Source of the DNA: Thalassia testudinum
Lineage: Eukaryota; Streptophyta; Magnoliopsida; Alismatales; Hydrocharitaceae
DNA: 64,000 nucleotides
NCBI GenBank assembly: GCA_037157565.1
Contig: JAZHRO010000073.1
Coordinates: 19,040,501-19,104,500, forward strand
Reading direction: 5' to 3'
The notes under the pieces were generated by a model. It was not told where the DNA came from, ran no database searches, and saw only the letters and a list, made by a program, of their open reading frames with translations. Of the stretch, positions 11,069 through 21,089 are shown one piece after another. Both the position numbers and the translations under genes were made by a program. Numbering within the stretch: position 1 is the stretch's first letter; each line of letters begins with the position of its first letter.

Positions 11069-11453
11069 TCCAAGCAAAACCTAGCACTCCTAGTAAACTA
11101 GCCAACCCAATTGGTCTTCCTTTAGAAACATATTAAGTTTAGACTTTAGACCTAAGGTTCCCAAGTAGTTGTTAAGTTACAGACTAGGTCGGTTAAAGAC
11201 GAGTTGCAGGCACAAGTTTCTCTGATTTCTGACTCTACCCTAAGGTTTATTGATCCTTGAGATTAAAGCATCCGTGCATGTGCATTGGTCTGAGTTATTT
11301 GAGTTAAAGGAAAAAGGATTTTTTTTAAAAAAATAATATATATAATAATTTTTTTTATTTGATTCCTCTAAGTCTAACCTCGGATCAGCTATCAACACGG
11401 TCTGTGTCGGATTCATTGTCCCCATCACCATACCTCGAAGGGTTCTTAGCTTT

Positions 11454-11583
11454 CAATGCTTCGAGATAGCACTGCCCATAACGACCCCAAGAACTCCTGG
11501 CAATCGACACTTCGAGATAGTATCGCCTGTGGATTTCTTAAGCGAATTCAGGCCTGTGGCAATCGGTACTTCGAGATAGGGCC
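11454..11583 (-). other. Array of UAUCUCGAA-loop hairpins (C-na)
   Basis: Three occurrences of TATCTCGAA in the coding sense, about 50-60 nt apart. At 11454-11474 the flanks CAGTGC/GCATTG pair, and at 11505-11525 CGATAC/GTGTCG pair, each with one G-U allowed only on the sense RNA. The third, at 11565-11583, has a broken stem. Equivalent arrays lie in C-au (45647-45717) and B-na (28352-28480) with different stem sequences around the same loop. Confidence 0.65.
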
Positions 11584-12224
11584 GCCCCTGGTACCTGAAC
11601 CGCACAATGTGCTTACATGCCCCCAATAGGATGGATATCCTAAGAGACAAGCACCGAGGAGGTAATATGTTATCATTGCATCCTCAAGGTGAGTATATAC
11701 TCCACCTCTCCCGCGACAGGAACTCTTTCAATCAAATTGTGTTTTCAAGCCTCTCCTAAGTCAAAACTAAGAGAACCAAATTTCTTTTAAGAAAGGAATT
11801 AAGTTGATTACTTACTTACACCAGACCAAGTGTGTGAAATTTGGATGCTTGGGTTACAAGGACCCGTAAATCAAAAGGTAGAACAAGACTCTAGGTACTA
11901 CCCCACCTTTTAACTCAAGCCCTAGCTTTCCTTCCTCAACCTCTTGTGGAATGGTTTGCAACTTAACTCCTACTTAGGTTTTTAAGTCCACAAAGGACCC
12001 TAAAGGTCTAAAACTAGTATCTCATTTAGCTTCTAAAGTTCGACCCTAGAACCAACTTAGTCTCACCTAGAGTTCTGATTTGCTTAAGAATGCAGGACCT
12101 AGCCAGTTAAGCTCAAAACTTTTTTTTTTTTAGTTAGATTTTTTTTTTTAATGCAAATGTATGCAACGCAGAATGATTTAATTAAATGCATGAGTGCACT
12201 ATGCTATGTATATCCCCAAGTACA

Positions 12225-12258
12225 CCCCCCTATGCCTAAAATCTGCAATGTCCTCATT
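12225..12258 (-). other. Internal PPT-like motif (C-na)
   Basis: The minus sense reads AATGAGGACATTG, then TTAGGCATAGGGGGG. It is the counterpart of 46332-46364 in C-au and sits just downstream of the acidic ORF, as that one sits just downstream of integrase. Confidence 0.55.
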
Positions 12259-12305
12259 GCATAGAAGGATATTACTTGAGTCAGAGATGGGCTGCCGTTC
12301 TTTTG

Positions 12306-12527
12306 TTAGCAGCCGAGTAGCCAAAGAACCTGCAAATCAGGTTCAAGGATTGCAGAAATAGGCCCTAAAAATGAGCAAAGTAATGCCAGCCTAGAAAATA
12401 GGTAACCTAGGATGTTGACGAGCTGATGATGAATCCCGATAGCAAATGCTCGCCCAACCAAGATGGGAATAAAATCTTCCCAGGTCACCAGAGGAGGTTC
12501 TAAAGGATAAACTGGTATAACAACCTC
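12306..12527 (-). pseudogene. In-frame C-terminal extension of the acidic ORF
   Basis: Beyond the TAG at 12528-12530 the same frame stays open for 73 codons to TAA near 12306. It encodes a hydrophobic tail with AIGIHHQLVNILGYLF and a run of Leu, Phe and Ile. GIHHQLV matches GLHHQPV in the B-na ORF, GLHHRLV in E and GLHHNLV in D. The TAG is therefore probably a decay mutation (CAG to TAG) rather than the true stop, and the original protein was about 640 residues. Translational readthrough cannot be excluded. Confidence 0.6.
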
Positions 12528-14222
12528 CTAAGGGGTAGGGGGAGGATGACAAGGATCCTCCAAAGGGAATGGGGAAGGAATGGTGCAGAGATAAACCCCC
12601 AGGGCAATGGACTGACTAAAGAAATCATCAATCCATACCCGATACTCCATTACAGCAAATATTGGTTTGTTAAGCCCCCCAGTCAGAACAAACGTGAGCA
12701 AATCTCTAAGGCAAGGATCATCTAGGATGTCTAAGTTTCGAGGTTGCGGGATGGCCATAAGATGTAGGTTGGGTTTAATTAGCTCGGTGTCCATCCCTAA
12801 CACTCTTTCCAAATCCTCAATTGTATCCCTAGCATTCCTTTCACCATCACATGTATCTTCCTGCACTTCATCAGGAGTCACAATTTCACATTCAAACAAA
12901 AGCGAATCAGAGGGTGACTTCGAATCAAATGAAGGCAGGTTGGAAGCAACAAATCTGGGGATTATCCTATCAATGTCATCCCCGGGTTCTTGTTCTTTAC
13001 TCAACTCTTCCCTGGAGTCTATAAGTGAATCCACAGAAATCTTAGAAGTTGCTTCCAAATTTTCCATCATTTCATTATGAGGAGAAATATCATCAATGGG
13101 TGTGCTAAGGAAACCTAATTTGGTCAAATTTGTGACATCCTCAGGGGCTAACTCTTCAAATAAGACATAATCACCCTTAGTGTCACTCCAGATCTTAAAT
13201 GTAGGTTCCTCATATAATTCATCTTTGTCCTCATCATATGATTCATCATATACTTGAGGTCTAGAATCATTTAATATCTCAGCAGATCCCCTAGGGTACT
13301 CTATCTGAGGTAAATGGTTTACACTGGTAACATCGGACTCCTCAGATAGGTCAATTTCTTGAGGGTTAGGTTCCCTAAGGGTGGGCTTGAGTTCCATCTC
13401 GTGATCAGAAGGGAGGGTAGGATTAACAACTTGACTTCGACCCACTTCATCAAATGTCACGACAATACTATCATCTGGGTCGAGGTCTTCCAATGGTACA
13501 ATCATTCCCTTCTTTTGACTCCAATATAATTCAGGTGGATACTCAACCTTATCATCATCTTCCTCGGGTTGCCACCTTTCTTCATCCAATGCATAGCTAC
13601 TTTCATATGTATCTTCCTCCCACTTAAGGCATGGATCTCTCAAGAAAGTGTCATCTAATGGGGAGGTTTCAAAATCGATCCTCGAAAAGTAGCTATTCTC
13701 CCCAAAATTTCCCTCCAACTTAAAGTGTAGCTCTCCCACAGGAGATGCATCTATTGTAGAGGGGTGTACGTCATCCTCAATGGGGTAGATTGGGTGGCTA
13801 ATTTCATCTCTTTCTTGTTGGCCTACTCTCGAAGATTCTCCTAACAATTTAATCATTTCATTTTTCATTTTCTGTATTTCCATCTTCAAGGAGGAGAGGT
13901 CATTTTTATCATGAACAAAGTGAGGCTCAAGCTCATAGTACCCAGGAGTGTCTGTCCAACCATTATAATTATTCAGGGAGGGTGGGTTGGGTATTTCTAT
14001 GGTGTGTGGGATATTGGGCAAAGCAAATCCCGCTCCTAAGTTCTGCTCACTAATTTGGGGCTTAACCAGGCCAATACTCCTATAATAGGAGTAAAACGGA
14101 TCCCAATGATTGTCATTATGTCCATCAAGGGATGGACCATCTTGGCATATGGGATCGAAGAGTGCAAAGTCGGGGTGAGGGTGTGGGCAAGATGTGAAAG
14201 GATGAAAATCAATGTGGTCCAT
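12528..14222 (-). CDS. Acidic protein of non-autonomous element C-na (564 aa)
   Basis: The longest intact ORF in the window. The ATG at 14222 lies at the point where C-au begins gag, after a homologous leader. The N-terminus is Pro, His and Asp rich (residues 1-100). A short coiled coil with LSSLKMEIQKMKNEMIKLLG lies near 108-127, and the long middle is Asp/Glu rich. An internal repeat is visible at about 228-252 and 337-362 (pattern W-S-x-x-K-G-x-x-V-x-x-E-[DE]-L-x-P-[DE]-D). There is no zinc knuckle, no DxG protease motif, no RT or integrase motif, no signal peptide and no clear membrane segment before the C-terminal extension. I do not recognise the family and its function is unknown. The intact length in an otherwise decayed element, and relatives in B, D, E and F, suggest it was once under selection. 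It could be a gag replacement, a packaging adaptor or a host-interaction protein. Confidence 0.7.
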   Translation of the reverse strand: MDHIDFHPFTSCPHPHPDFALFDPICQDGPSLDGHNDNHWDPFYSYYRSIGLVKPQISEQNLGAGFALPNIPHTIEIPNPPSLNNYNGWTDTPGYYELEPHFVHDKNDLSSLKMEIQKMKNEMIKLLGESSRVGQQERDEISHPIYPIEDDVHPSTIDASPVGELHFKLEGNFGENSYFSRIDFETSPLDDTFLRDPCLKWEEDTYESSYALDEERWQPEEDDDKVEYPPELYWSQKKGMIVPLEDLDPDDSIVVTFDEVGRSQVVNPTLPSDHEMELKPTLREPNPQEIDLSEESDVTSVNHLPQIEYPRGSAEILNDSRPQVYDESYDEDKDELYEEPTFKIWSDTKGDYVLFEELAPEDVTNLTKLGFLSTPIDDISPHNEMMENLEATSKISVDSLIDSREELSKEQEPGDDIDRIIPRFVASNLPSFDSKSPSDSLLFECEIVTPDEVQEDTCDGERNARDTIEDLERVLGMDTELIKPNLHLMAIPQPRNLDILDDPCLRDLLTFVLTGGLNKPIFAVMEYRVWIDDFFSQSIALGVYLCTIPSPFPLEDPCHPPPTP

Positions 14223-15434
14223 TCTAACTCACACCTCAATCAGAATTCCCCAAACAAAACACAATTCAAAAAGGACTTTTTAGGTCTTTCCCAATTTAGG
14301 CTTTTGATTTAAGTCATATTGTAGGTGACAATACAATTTGTTCAATCAATTTATGCACTTATTGTCGACCTACGGCTCGCCTAAGAAGACCTAGTTGGAG
14401 CTTAGGTGTTCTTCCCTAAATCTCAAATGGTAAAGCAAATCCAAAGATAGAAGATCAAGGGATGCAAGTAGGCCTAAGCCTTCCTTTGAAGCTATGCCTT
14501 CGCGGTGCTTCTCAACTACCCCTAAAAATCCGTGATAGGGTATCCTCCTCTTTGGATTTACAAAACCTTTGATATCAAGTTCTGAACACTTCAGAATCCA
14601 ATGGTAGGAGGGCTCTTGTCCTAGTCATTCCAAGACTTAGGAGTGTCTAAATGCGTGCCATGGTGCAAAAGATATAACTGTGCTTACACCGCAAAAAGAT
14701 TTTGAATTTTGAATCGCACACCACGTTTGAAAATCAAGTCCTTGATTTTTAGATGTCCCTCCTTTAATTAGTCCTTTTTAAGAATATATTGTAGGTTCCG
14801 GCCTAGCCAGGAGGGGGTGACGTAATAATTGCGGAATTGAAATATAAACAATCTCACAAGATGCAATCACACAAAGTGCACAAAGTATTTTTAGGTGGAA
14901 ACCCAAACCGGGTGAAAACCACCACCTAACCCTCTCGAGTTAGGATTTTCTGATCAACCAAGTTGATCAAATCCACTAAATCGAATCACTTTAAAACGAG
15001 GGTCATTCAACCTCAGTACAACCACGCTACAAGTACGAGGGTAGCGTTCCTCAACCCCTTCTTTCCACAAGAAGGATTTTGTCCCACGAAGGAGATGGGA
15101 ATTCGCAAAGCGAATACCCAACCAAAAGACAAAGGTAAAATAAAACAAGTAATCCTATAGAGCCAACAAAGTAATTTAAACCTAGCTTCTATAGGAAATA
15201 GGAAACTCCCCTTTGCAAGGAGTGCGTCGAGTTGATGACGCAGTGCGTGTGCCACGCGATGGCGCAATGTCGCTCTCGTGAACAACGGCGGGAGAGCGAG
15301 TGCGCAAAGGTAATTTAGCTCTCTAGGTGTAGGAACTTAAGCTTGGAGAGCAAGAGAGACACAAAATGGTTTGAAAGTATATTGCAAGGTGTGTCTTAGT
15401 GTTTCTAGGTGTGTGTTTGTGTTGCAAAGGTTCC

Positions 15435-15450
15435 CCTCTATTTATAGAGG
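15435..15450 (-). promoter_or_regulatory. TATA box of the solo LTR
   Basis: Minus sense CCTCTATAAATAGAGG, a strong TATA core inside a near-perfect palindrome. It lies about 1.06 kb from the LTR start on the minus strand, directly downstream of the AGACGTCT array in transcription order. Confidence 0.7.
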
Positions 15451-15556
15451 CCTTAGGAAGGCTTTGGAAGGCTTAGAAAAGCTTCCATAGCCGTTGGGTG
15501 CAAAGCCCAAGAGAATCAAGCCGAAATCAGGACAATGATTGCGCTTGACAAGGTAA

Positions 15557-16102
15557 TCAGACGTCTAACTCTGGCATCAGACGTCTGGAAGGCCACTTTA
15601 AGACGTCTGATTCAAATGTCAAACGTCTGATTTTGGGCGGGTCTCTCCCTGACTTGAATCAGATCTAAACAAGGTTCTAGCGTAAGTCCATCAGACGACA
15701 TATAGGACGTCTGGCACTATGTCTGGATGTCTGGAAACCTACTTTTTCTGTGGGAATGGATTTCCAAACGTTGCAACGGCTAGAAAATCTCTGAGAAGAG
15801 ATTTTGGGTCAGCCGAGGCAAAACGGTCAATTATCAGACGTCTGGTAAGTCCTATGGACGTCTGATAAGGCTCTAACGGTCATAATCTGCAGTGCCTGCT
15901 AAGCTAGCCAACGGTCCACTATCTGGACGTCTGGCAAGTCCATCAGACGTCTTCTAAGACGCCTGGACTAAGGTCTGGACGTCTGATTTCATCAGACAGA
16001 ATACTAACTCCAGCCTAATAGTTATCAGACGTCTGAAACAACAGTCAGACATCTTAAAATACTTTATCAGATGTCTGATTTGGGAATTAGACGTCTGGAA
16101 GT
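15557..16102 (-). repeat. Array of palindromic CAGACGTCTG motifs in the solo LTR
   Basis: At least a dozen copies of (T/C)AGACGTCTG or one-base variants (GGACGTCTGG, AAACGTCTGA, AGATGTCTGA) in about 550 bp, at irregular spacing. The core GACGTC has the ACGT centre recognised by plant bZIP factors. The array lies in U3, upstream of the TATA box. Confidence 0.8.
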
Positions 16103-17250
16103 ATTGTTTGAACCCTATATTGGTTTTCTAAGTGTTCTACAGAAAACCTTAGTATCCTAGGGTTGTGCAGGTGTTCCTAGGACTACTGTTAGGGTACTTT
16201 GAGGCTCTTTAACATAATATTCTAAGGAAAATAAAAAGAGCAAGAAAATAAAGACAAGAGATACAAGAAAGGATTAAAAAGAATCTATCCTATTCTTCTT
16301 GTCTTCTATCTTCAATCTGTCGCTCCACGCGAACCTCCTCTGTTTTGCATTAAGCTCCTCCAATCCGTCCTGGATGCGAGCTCGAGTTCTGTCTAAACAC
16401 GTCTACATTTGCAATTGACCTGAAATCTAGGACTCAAATTGCAAATGTTAAATAACACGTGTTTTGTTATCATCAAAACAAATGATCGTGGTGCTCTAGC
16501 ACCAACATATATGTGACCACTTGTTAGATTTATTCAATACAGATTAGGTGGTCTCCGAATTAAGTCCAAATGCAATGTGTGATCAAGAATAGGATGTAAA
16601 GTAAGAGAATGCGTACCTTATTTCCAGCAATCAATGATGTGAGAATGCACACAATGCAGAGAAATAAATCTAGAGGCTGCTCCTACAGACCTAAATGGTT
16701 CATCCTAGGGGCAGGCAGCTTCTATCAGGCAGCTCATTCTTTTAGTTTTTTTCTTAGCTACTTATGCATAAGCAAATTAAAGGCAAACAATCCACAAAAT
16801 AAATTAAAAACCTGAATCTAAAGAAAAGGGAACAGGCTCCCAAAAATTACCCAACACGGGCCTAAAACAAAATCGGGGAACAAACCCCTCAAAATATACC
16901 CCAAAACAAGGGTTTCAAACCAAATGTGCAATGAAAAATTAAGTCTAAAGTCTTAATCCTACTCTAATCAAATCAACAACTAAATGTACAGAGATGATCG
17001 TCGTGTCCTCGTCCTTCCCCTCCCTTGCAAGGTAGCTTGATCAATTTCTCCTCTGGCAACGTCAACGGTCGCCTCTTACGATGGCTGGTGTGATTGCGAG
17101 TCGTAGAATATGTGTCACAGATCGTTGCACTCGCCTTTCTCTAATTCCTCGCACAAATTTTGTAGCACAGAAAAAATAATAAATGGTCAGATCACTATGC
17201 AATGAGAAATAATCAAAAATAAAATCAAGTGAAATTATTACGTCTGTTGC

Positions 17251-17269
17251 CTCCCTGGCAACGATGCCA
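17251..17269 (-). other. Primer-binding site of C-na (tRNA-Asp type)
   Basis: The plus strand reads CTCCCTGGCAACGATGCCA, two bases from LTR start 17272. It differs at two positions from the C-au site CTCCCCGGCAACGGCGCCA, which matches the 3' end of plant tRNA-Asp. Confidence 0.8.
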
Positions 17270-17271
17270 TT

Positions 17272-19158
17272 TGACGAGTCGATTCTTCGCTTTTAAAGTC
17301 GTTTGTCACATAAAATGACACATCGTTTGTAGTTCTATGTGGTGGAAAAATCGACTAATCAAAAATTAATATAACCACTCAATTAAGAGCGGGTCGTGTC
17401 CATAGGGAGGCAATGACGTAATAAAATCTCGATTATTTCATATTCATTCAATCAAGTGAGAAATCCATAGTCAAATCTGACATGAAATGCGACGGAAAGA
17501 AGATGCACAATACTGGGAAAATGTAAGGGTAGATGTGCAATTTTTCCTTACTGAAATATTCAATAAATATGTGATGATTTTATGTAATTTTCAATTGACA
17601 TGTATTAGAGAAAATTTGTGCACATTTTAATCCCAAAACCAATGTCAAACAATGTTAATCACAAAAGCCACGCAATTGTAAGAAAGCTTGAGTATGGAGT
17701 TGCAATTTCATCATAATAAAATAATCATAAATCAAAATTTTTTTTTCCTGGCAATGGAATGAAATGTAATTACTAATTAGAACAAAAGCAGCGGATTTTA
17801 CCTCTCTCCTCCTCGCGATCGGGAGAGAGGTTCAATCGAGGAGAGATTCCCACAGGAGGTTGGCTGAAGTGAGGCCGTCGCAGTGGTGGCAGCGGTACAT
17901 CGAGAGGTGGCCGAAGCTGGCCTGCCGAAGGAGAAAGGTGGCGGCGGTGAAGAAGCTGCTGCTGCCGCGCATGCTGCAGGTGTGCAGCTGCTGAGGCGCG
18001 CGGGCGTGAAGGCTAGAGCACCACAGGGTGAGCATGGAGGTGGGTGCGCGTTCTGCAGGCGTGTGGTGAAGCGTTGCAGGGAAGCGTGGGTGTTGCTGCG
18101 CGCTGAAGGTGTGCTGGAGGAGGTCGGCGAGGGCACTAAAGGAGCGGGCGTGTGTTCTGCAGGATGGAGCGTGCGTTGTGAGTGCTCGTTCTGCAAGGAG
18201 GCGCTGCAGGTGCGGCTCTGCAAGTTGCAAGGAGGGTGCAGAAGTGGGCGCGCGGAGGTGCTGAGCAGCTATTGTTGCTGCTGAAGGCGCGTAGATGCAC
18301 ATGGGGAGGTGCACAAAGGTGGGAGCTGCAGGGAGTAGGCACGGGCGTGGGCACTGGGAACTGTACTGTGCGATGGTGGTTGCAGTGGCACGAGGATGAG
18401 AGGTTTTGTTGAAGTGGAGAGGAAACAAAACATAAGAAATAAAAAGAAGACGGAAGAAGATATGGGAGTTCAGACATGTGGGATCATTCCCAGACGTCTT
18501 AACTGGCGCAGGGAGATGAAATTGCGGAAATTGCAATGGTGGATGTTGGTGATGATGGTGAGGGTGGTGCACGCTGAGGTGCTCACAGTAATGCAGACGA
18601 GCTCCAGATGGCAGTGTGGCCTGTCATGCCACACGCCCACGGTGATGGAGGCTCGTTGCCACGGCTGAAGCTGGTGGTGGTGGATCGGACGAGAGATTAA
18701 CTCTCTTCACAGTGGTGGGTCGGGGATGGTGGCCTCTCCCTCATGGCAGCTCTCCCTCATCCTTTTGTAGCCACAGCCTTCATTTCAAATTCAAAATGGC
18801 ATAGCGTAAATGTGATGCGTAGGAGGAGGAGGCGGAGCCAAAGCCGGAGGAGTTACATGTGCAAAGAAGAAAAAAAATAAAAGAATAAAATATTATGGTT
18901 ATTTATGCATAAGCACTTACTTCTATGTTAAATTAAAACAATGCATGCAATGCACCTAATTGGTTAACTAATTAAATGAATGCAATTCTAAGTTAATTCT
19001 AAATGCATTTAGCTATGAATGTAATGCATGAATTATGTAATTAAATCAGAAATATGAATTAATCTATTTATATCCTAATGCATGCTAAATAAATGTTAGA
19101 ATTAACTTAATGTCTAGGCACTTAAATACTTAAATAGCCCACAAATATGGGCTAATTA
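17272..19158 (-). repeat. 5' LTR of C-na
   Basis: 1887 bp, the partner of 9163-11030. The terminal CA has become TA. The differences from its partner are scattered substitutions and small indels, so the insertion is not recent. Confidence 0.9.
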
Positions 19159-19760
19159 GCAAACACTTTCCTCATCATTTTCTAGGATGGGGTTTCCCAG
19201 ATGATTCAATTCCAGATGTGTCGTAATCAGTTCAAAGGACCCCATTAGATGTCCCTTCCATAGATTTGTCGTTCGTTTCAGAGTCAGTCTTTGGGACATC
19301 AAAGCTGTCTATTAGTTCAAATGTAGGCCTGGGTAAGATCTGTTTTGGATAATCACAAGGTTGGCGGGTGGGCTCGGTATAACTAGAGGATAGCATTGAA
19401 TAACATGTCATACTTAAGTTTGAATCATCCACCCTAAGTGGCTCATCAACAACTTGCAACACACTCAAACTAGATTTATCATGTTGTGCTTCCTGGATTC
19501 TATTAAGCTCCCTAATTAGGTTTTCAGTATTTCTTTTATTAGATTCTCTCATCTCCTGGAGCACTTGGAGCAATTGAGTAATCTCGAGATCACCGCTATG
19601 GTCAAGGGTTTGAGTGGGCTAAGGATAATAATTTCTAGGATTTCTAACCTCAGTCAAATCAGAATATCTATCATCATCAAGATTTGAATACTTAGGGAAG
19701 GGATCATACCCTTGGTTGGGTGGTGTACGGTTATCCCAATATGAAGGTGGAGTGGGTTGG
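19159..19760 (-). pseudogene. Acidic ORF E, N-terminal part
   Basis: Upstream half of ORF E, read on the minus strand from 19760. An N-terminal Pro/Tyr/Asp-rich stretch (WDNRTPPNQGYDPFPKYSN) is followed by one TAG near 19620. Then comes an open segment 19573-19232 with a coiled coil (LLQVLQEMRESNKRNTENLI), the same order as in the C-na protein. A frameshift near 19235 leads to a frame that runs through the C-na insertion point and continues at 9157. The 5' end is cut by LTR A at 19761. The function is unknown. Confidence 0.6.
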
Positions 19761-21089
19761 TGACACGTGTGGAACACATTTGTTTAATTACGCCATTGTA
19801 GTATGTGTTCACGACGTTGGTTTTAATTTAAAATGAGGAATTTTCTGAGTCCAAGTGTCGAACACGAGGAGTGAAATCGGATTAGTTTTTCACTTTAGTT
19901 ATCACAGGAATGGTTGGTTTGCTTGCTTGCGAGAAAACACGCTAGAGAGAGAGAGTAGGGTTAAAGATCGTGTTTAAAACATGACAATCATTCTAAGAGA
20001 ATGTGAACTATGATATATGAAACATCATCAACATATAGCATGCAATTAGAGTTTGTTTACGACTACAACAATAGACGAAAGCTTAAACAAGTGCAACATA
20101 AAACTAAAGTAAAGAGAGTGCGAGGAGGAGGCAAGGTGGCCATGGCGGTGGAGGGGGGCTCCGTCGGTGGCTTGACAACTCCGGGGTAGGCAAGGAGTGT
20201 TTGGTGGAGCTAGGAGAGGGCTAGAGTGGCAAGGAGAGTGTGTGTATTGAATGCCCTTGAATGGGGTGGTCGAGGAGGTTTATATAGAGAAGAGGGGTTT
20301 CCAAACTAAGTAAGGGCTTTAGCGACGTCCAGGACATCGCTAAACCTATTCCAGAAATGTCAGTGAAGCCCCTCACCCATCGGTTCAAGCACTCACACGT
20401 GTTTCTTTTGCATGCGCGATCCGTGTACGCACCATGTGAGTCGTCCGATGGATGATCAGACGGTCGAGAGTTCGCGTGGGCGCACACTATGGATCGGGCC
20501 TTGAGTGCGCGTGGGCGATGGCGTGCATCTAGAGCACCACGTAGCCGCCATCCACACTGTCTGCGCCTTCATCTACGGTTGAATTTCCTTCATGTGCGCC
20601 TCCGCTGCCGATTTGAGCCCTGCCTCGGCTCGAACGTGCATCTGCGTGTGTGGATTTGAGGTGCTAACCACTATGCCAACGACGTAATATGGTTGGGTTC
20701 TTTGTGAATCCTTAGTCGTCTGATGGGAGATCGGACGACCATGGTTGCTCCAGCACGATGAAGAGAGGCGGTGGAGGGGGCAAGCGGGCGCCACGTGGCA
20801 CGTTTTGGGTTAGGCTGGTTAAGGGAACTTCGAATGTCGAATTTAAGTGATTTCGAGTCCGTTGGACTCCATTCGTCGATTTGAATCCATCCGTGCGATT
20901 CGATTGCTCATCTGAGGTCTGTTTCAACATGCACTTATGTATATGGCCATTAAACGTTGATTTATAAGCAATCTTAATTCTCAATGCATGCAGTGCTCCT
21001 ATGCCCATCATGTTATGTTATTAGTGAGCATATGTTCTCAAAACTAATCCTAGTAGATGGAATTATCATCAATGAATGCAGAGTTATCG
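19761..21089 (-). repeat. 3' LTR, family A
   Basis: 1329 bp, from TGACACGTGTGG to GAGTTATCG. It aligns with 55569-56934, which ends GTGTTATCA. The start and end are set by the jump from ORF E and by the PPT. It contains GC-rich blocks with ATCGGACGG/CCGTCCGAT inverted repeats. The ORFs in it are spurious. Confidence 0.85.
20279..20289 (-). promoter_or_regulatory. TATA box of LTR A
   Basis: Minus sense CTCTATATAAA, within CTTCTCTATATAAACC. The A3 copy at the equivalent place is degraded to CTATTTAAAA (56081-56090). Confidence 0.6.

Larger units (their letters stand above)
11069..12305 (-). other. 3' UTR of C-na
   Basis: Non-coding. It aligns with 45265-46416 of C-au nearly end to end, including the hairpin array, the 'CCTCCTCGGTGCTTGTCTC' segment (minus sense, near 11668-11640) and the poly-T stretches near 12120-12150. 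The short ORFs it contains are not conserved in C-au. Confidence 0.75.
14790..16507 (-). mobile_element. Solo LTR of a Copia-type retrotransposon
   Basis: 1718 bp, starting TGTAGGTTCCGG and ending GGTGCTCTAGCACCAACA. It is flanked by perfect TATAT duplications (14785-14789 and 16508-16512). The homologous leader of C-au near 52370 lacks it. On the minus strand it begins TGTTGGTGCTAGAGCACC and contains TTTTGATGATAACAAAA, features I associate with Ty1/copia (Tork/SIRE-like) LTRs. A TATA box lies at 15435-15450. No internal coding region remains, so this is the product of LTR-LTR recombination. Confidence 0.88.
14223..17250 (-). other. 5' leader of C-na, split by a solo LTR
   Basis: Non-coding leader between the PBS and the acidic ORF. 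Excluding the solo LTR it matches the C-au leader 51828-52940, for example the 'CCTAGTTGGAGCTTAGGTG' and 'TTTGAATTTTGAAT' segments. Short ORFs here (such as 16609-16815) have no support. Confidence 0.75.
9163..19158 (-). mobile_element. Complete non-autonomous Athila-like element C-na
   Basis: Two direct LTRs (9163-11030 and 17272-19158) both start TGACGAG and share the end GGCTAATCA/GGCTAATTA. A tRNA-Asp-type PBS lies inside the right LTR and a PPT inside the left one, so the element is on the minus strand. The flanks are GCTAA (9158-9162) and GCAAA (19159-19163), a 5-bp target duplication with one mismatch. The host reading frame E resumes across it. The interior has one acidic ORF and no gag, PR, RT, RNase H or integrase. 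LTRs, leader, 3' UTR and PPT match the autonomous element C-au at 43409-54748, which presumably supplied its proteins. Confidence 0.9.

Noticed and set aside
15557..16102. CRISPR-like array
   Set aside because: The repeated unit is only about 10 bp, palindromic, variable and irregularly spaced within an LTR of plant DNA.
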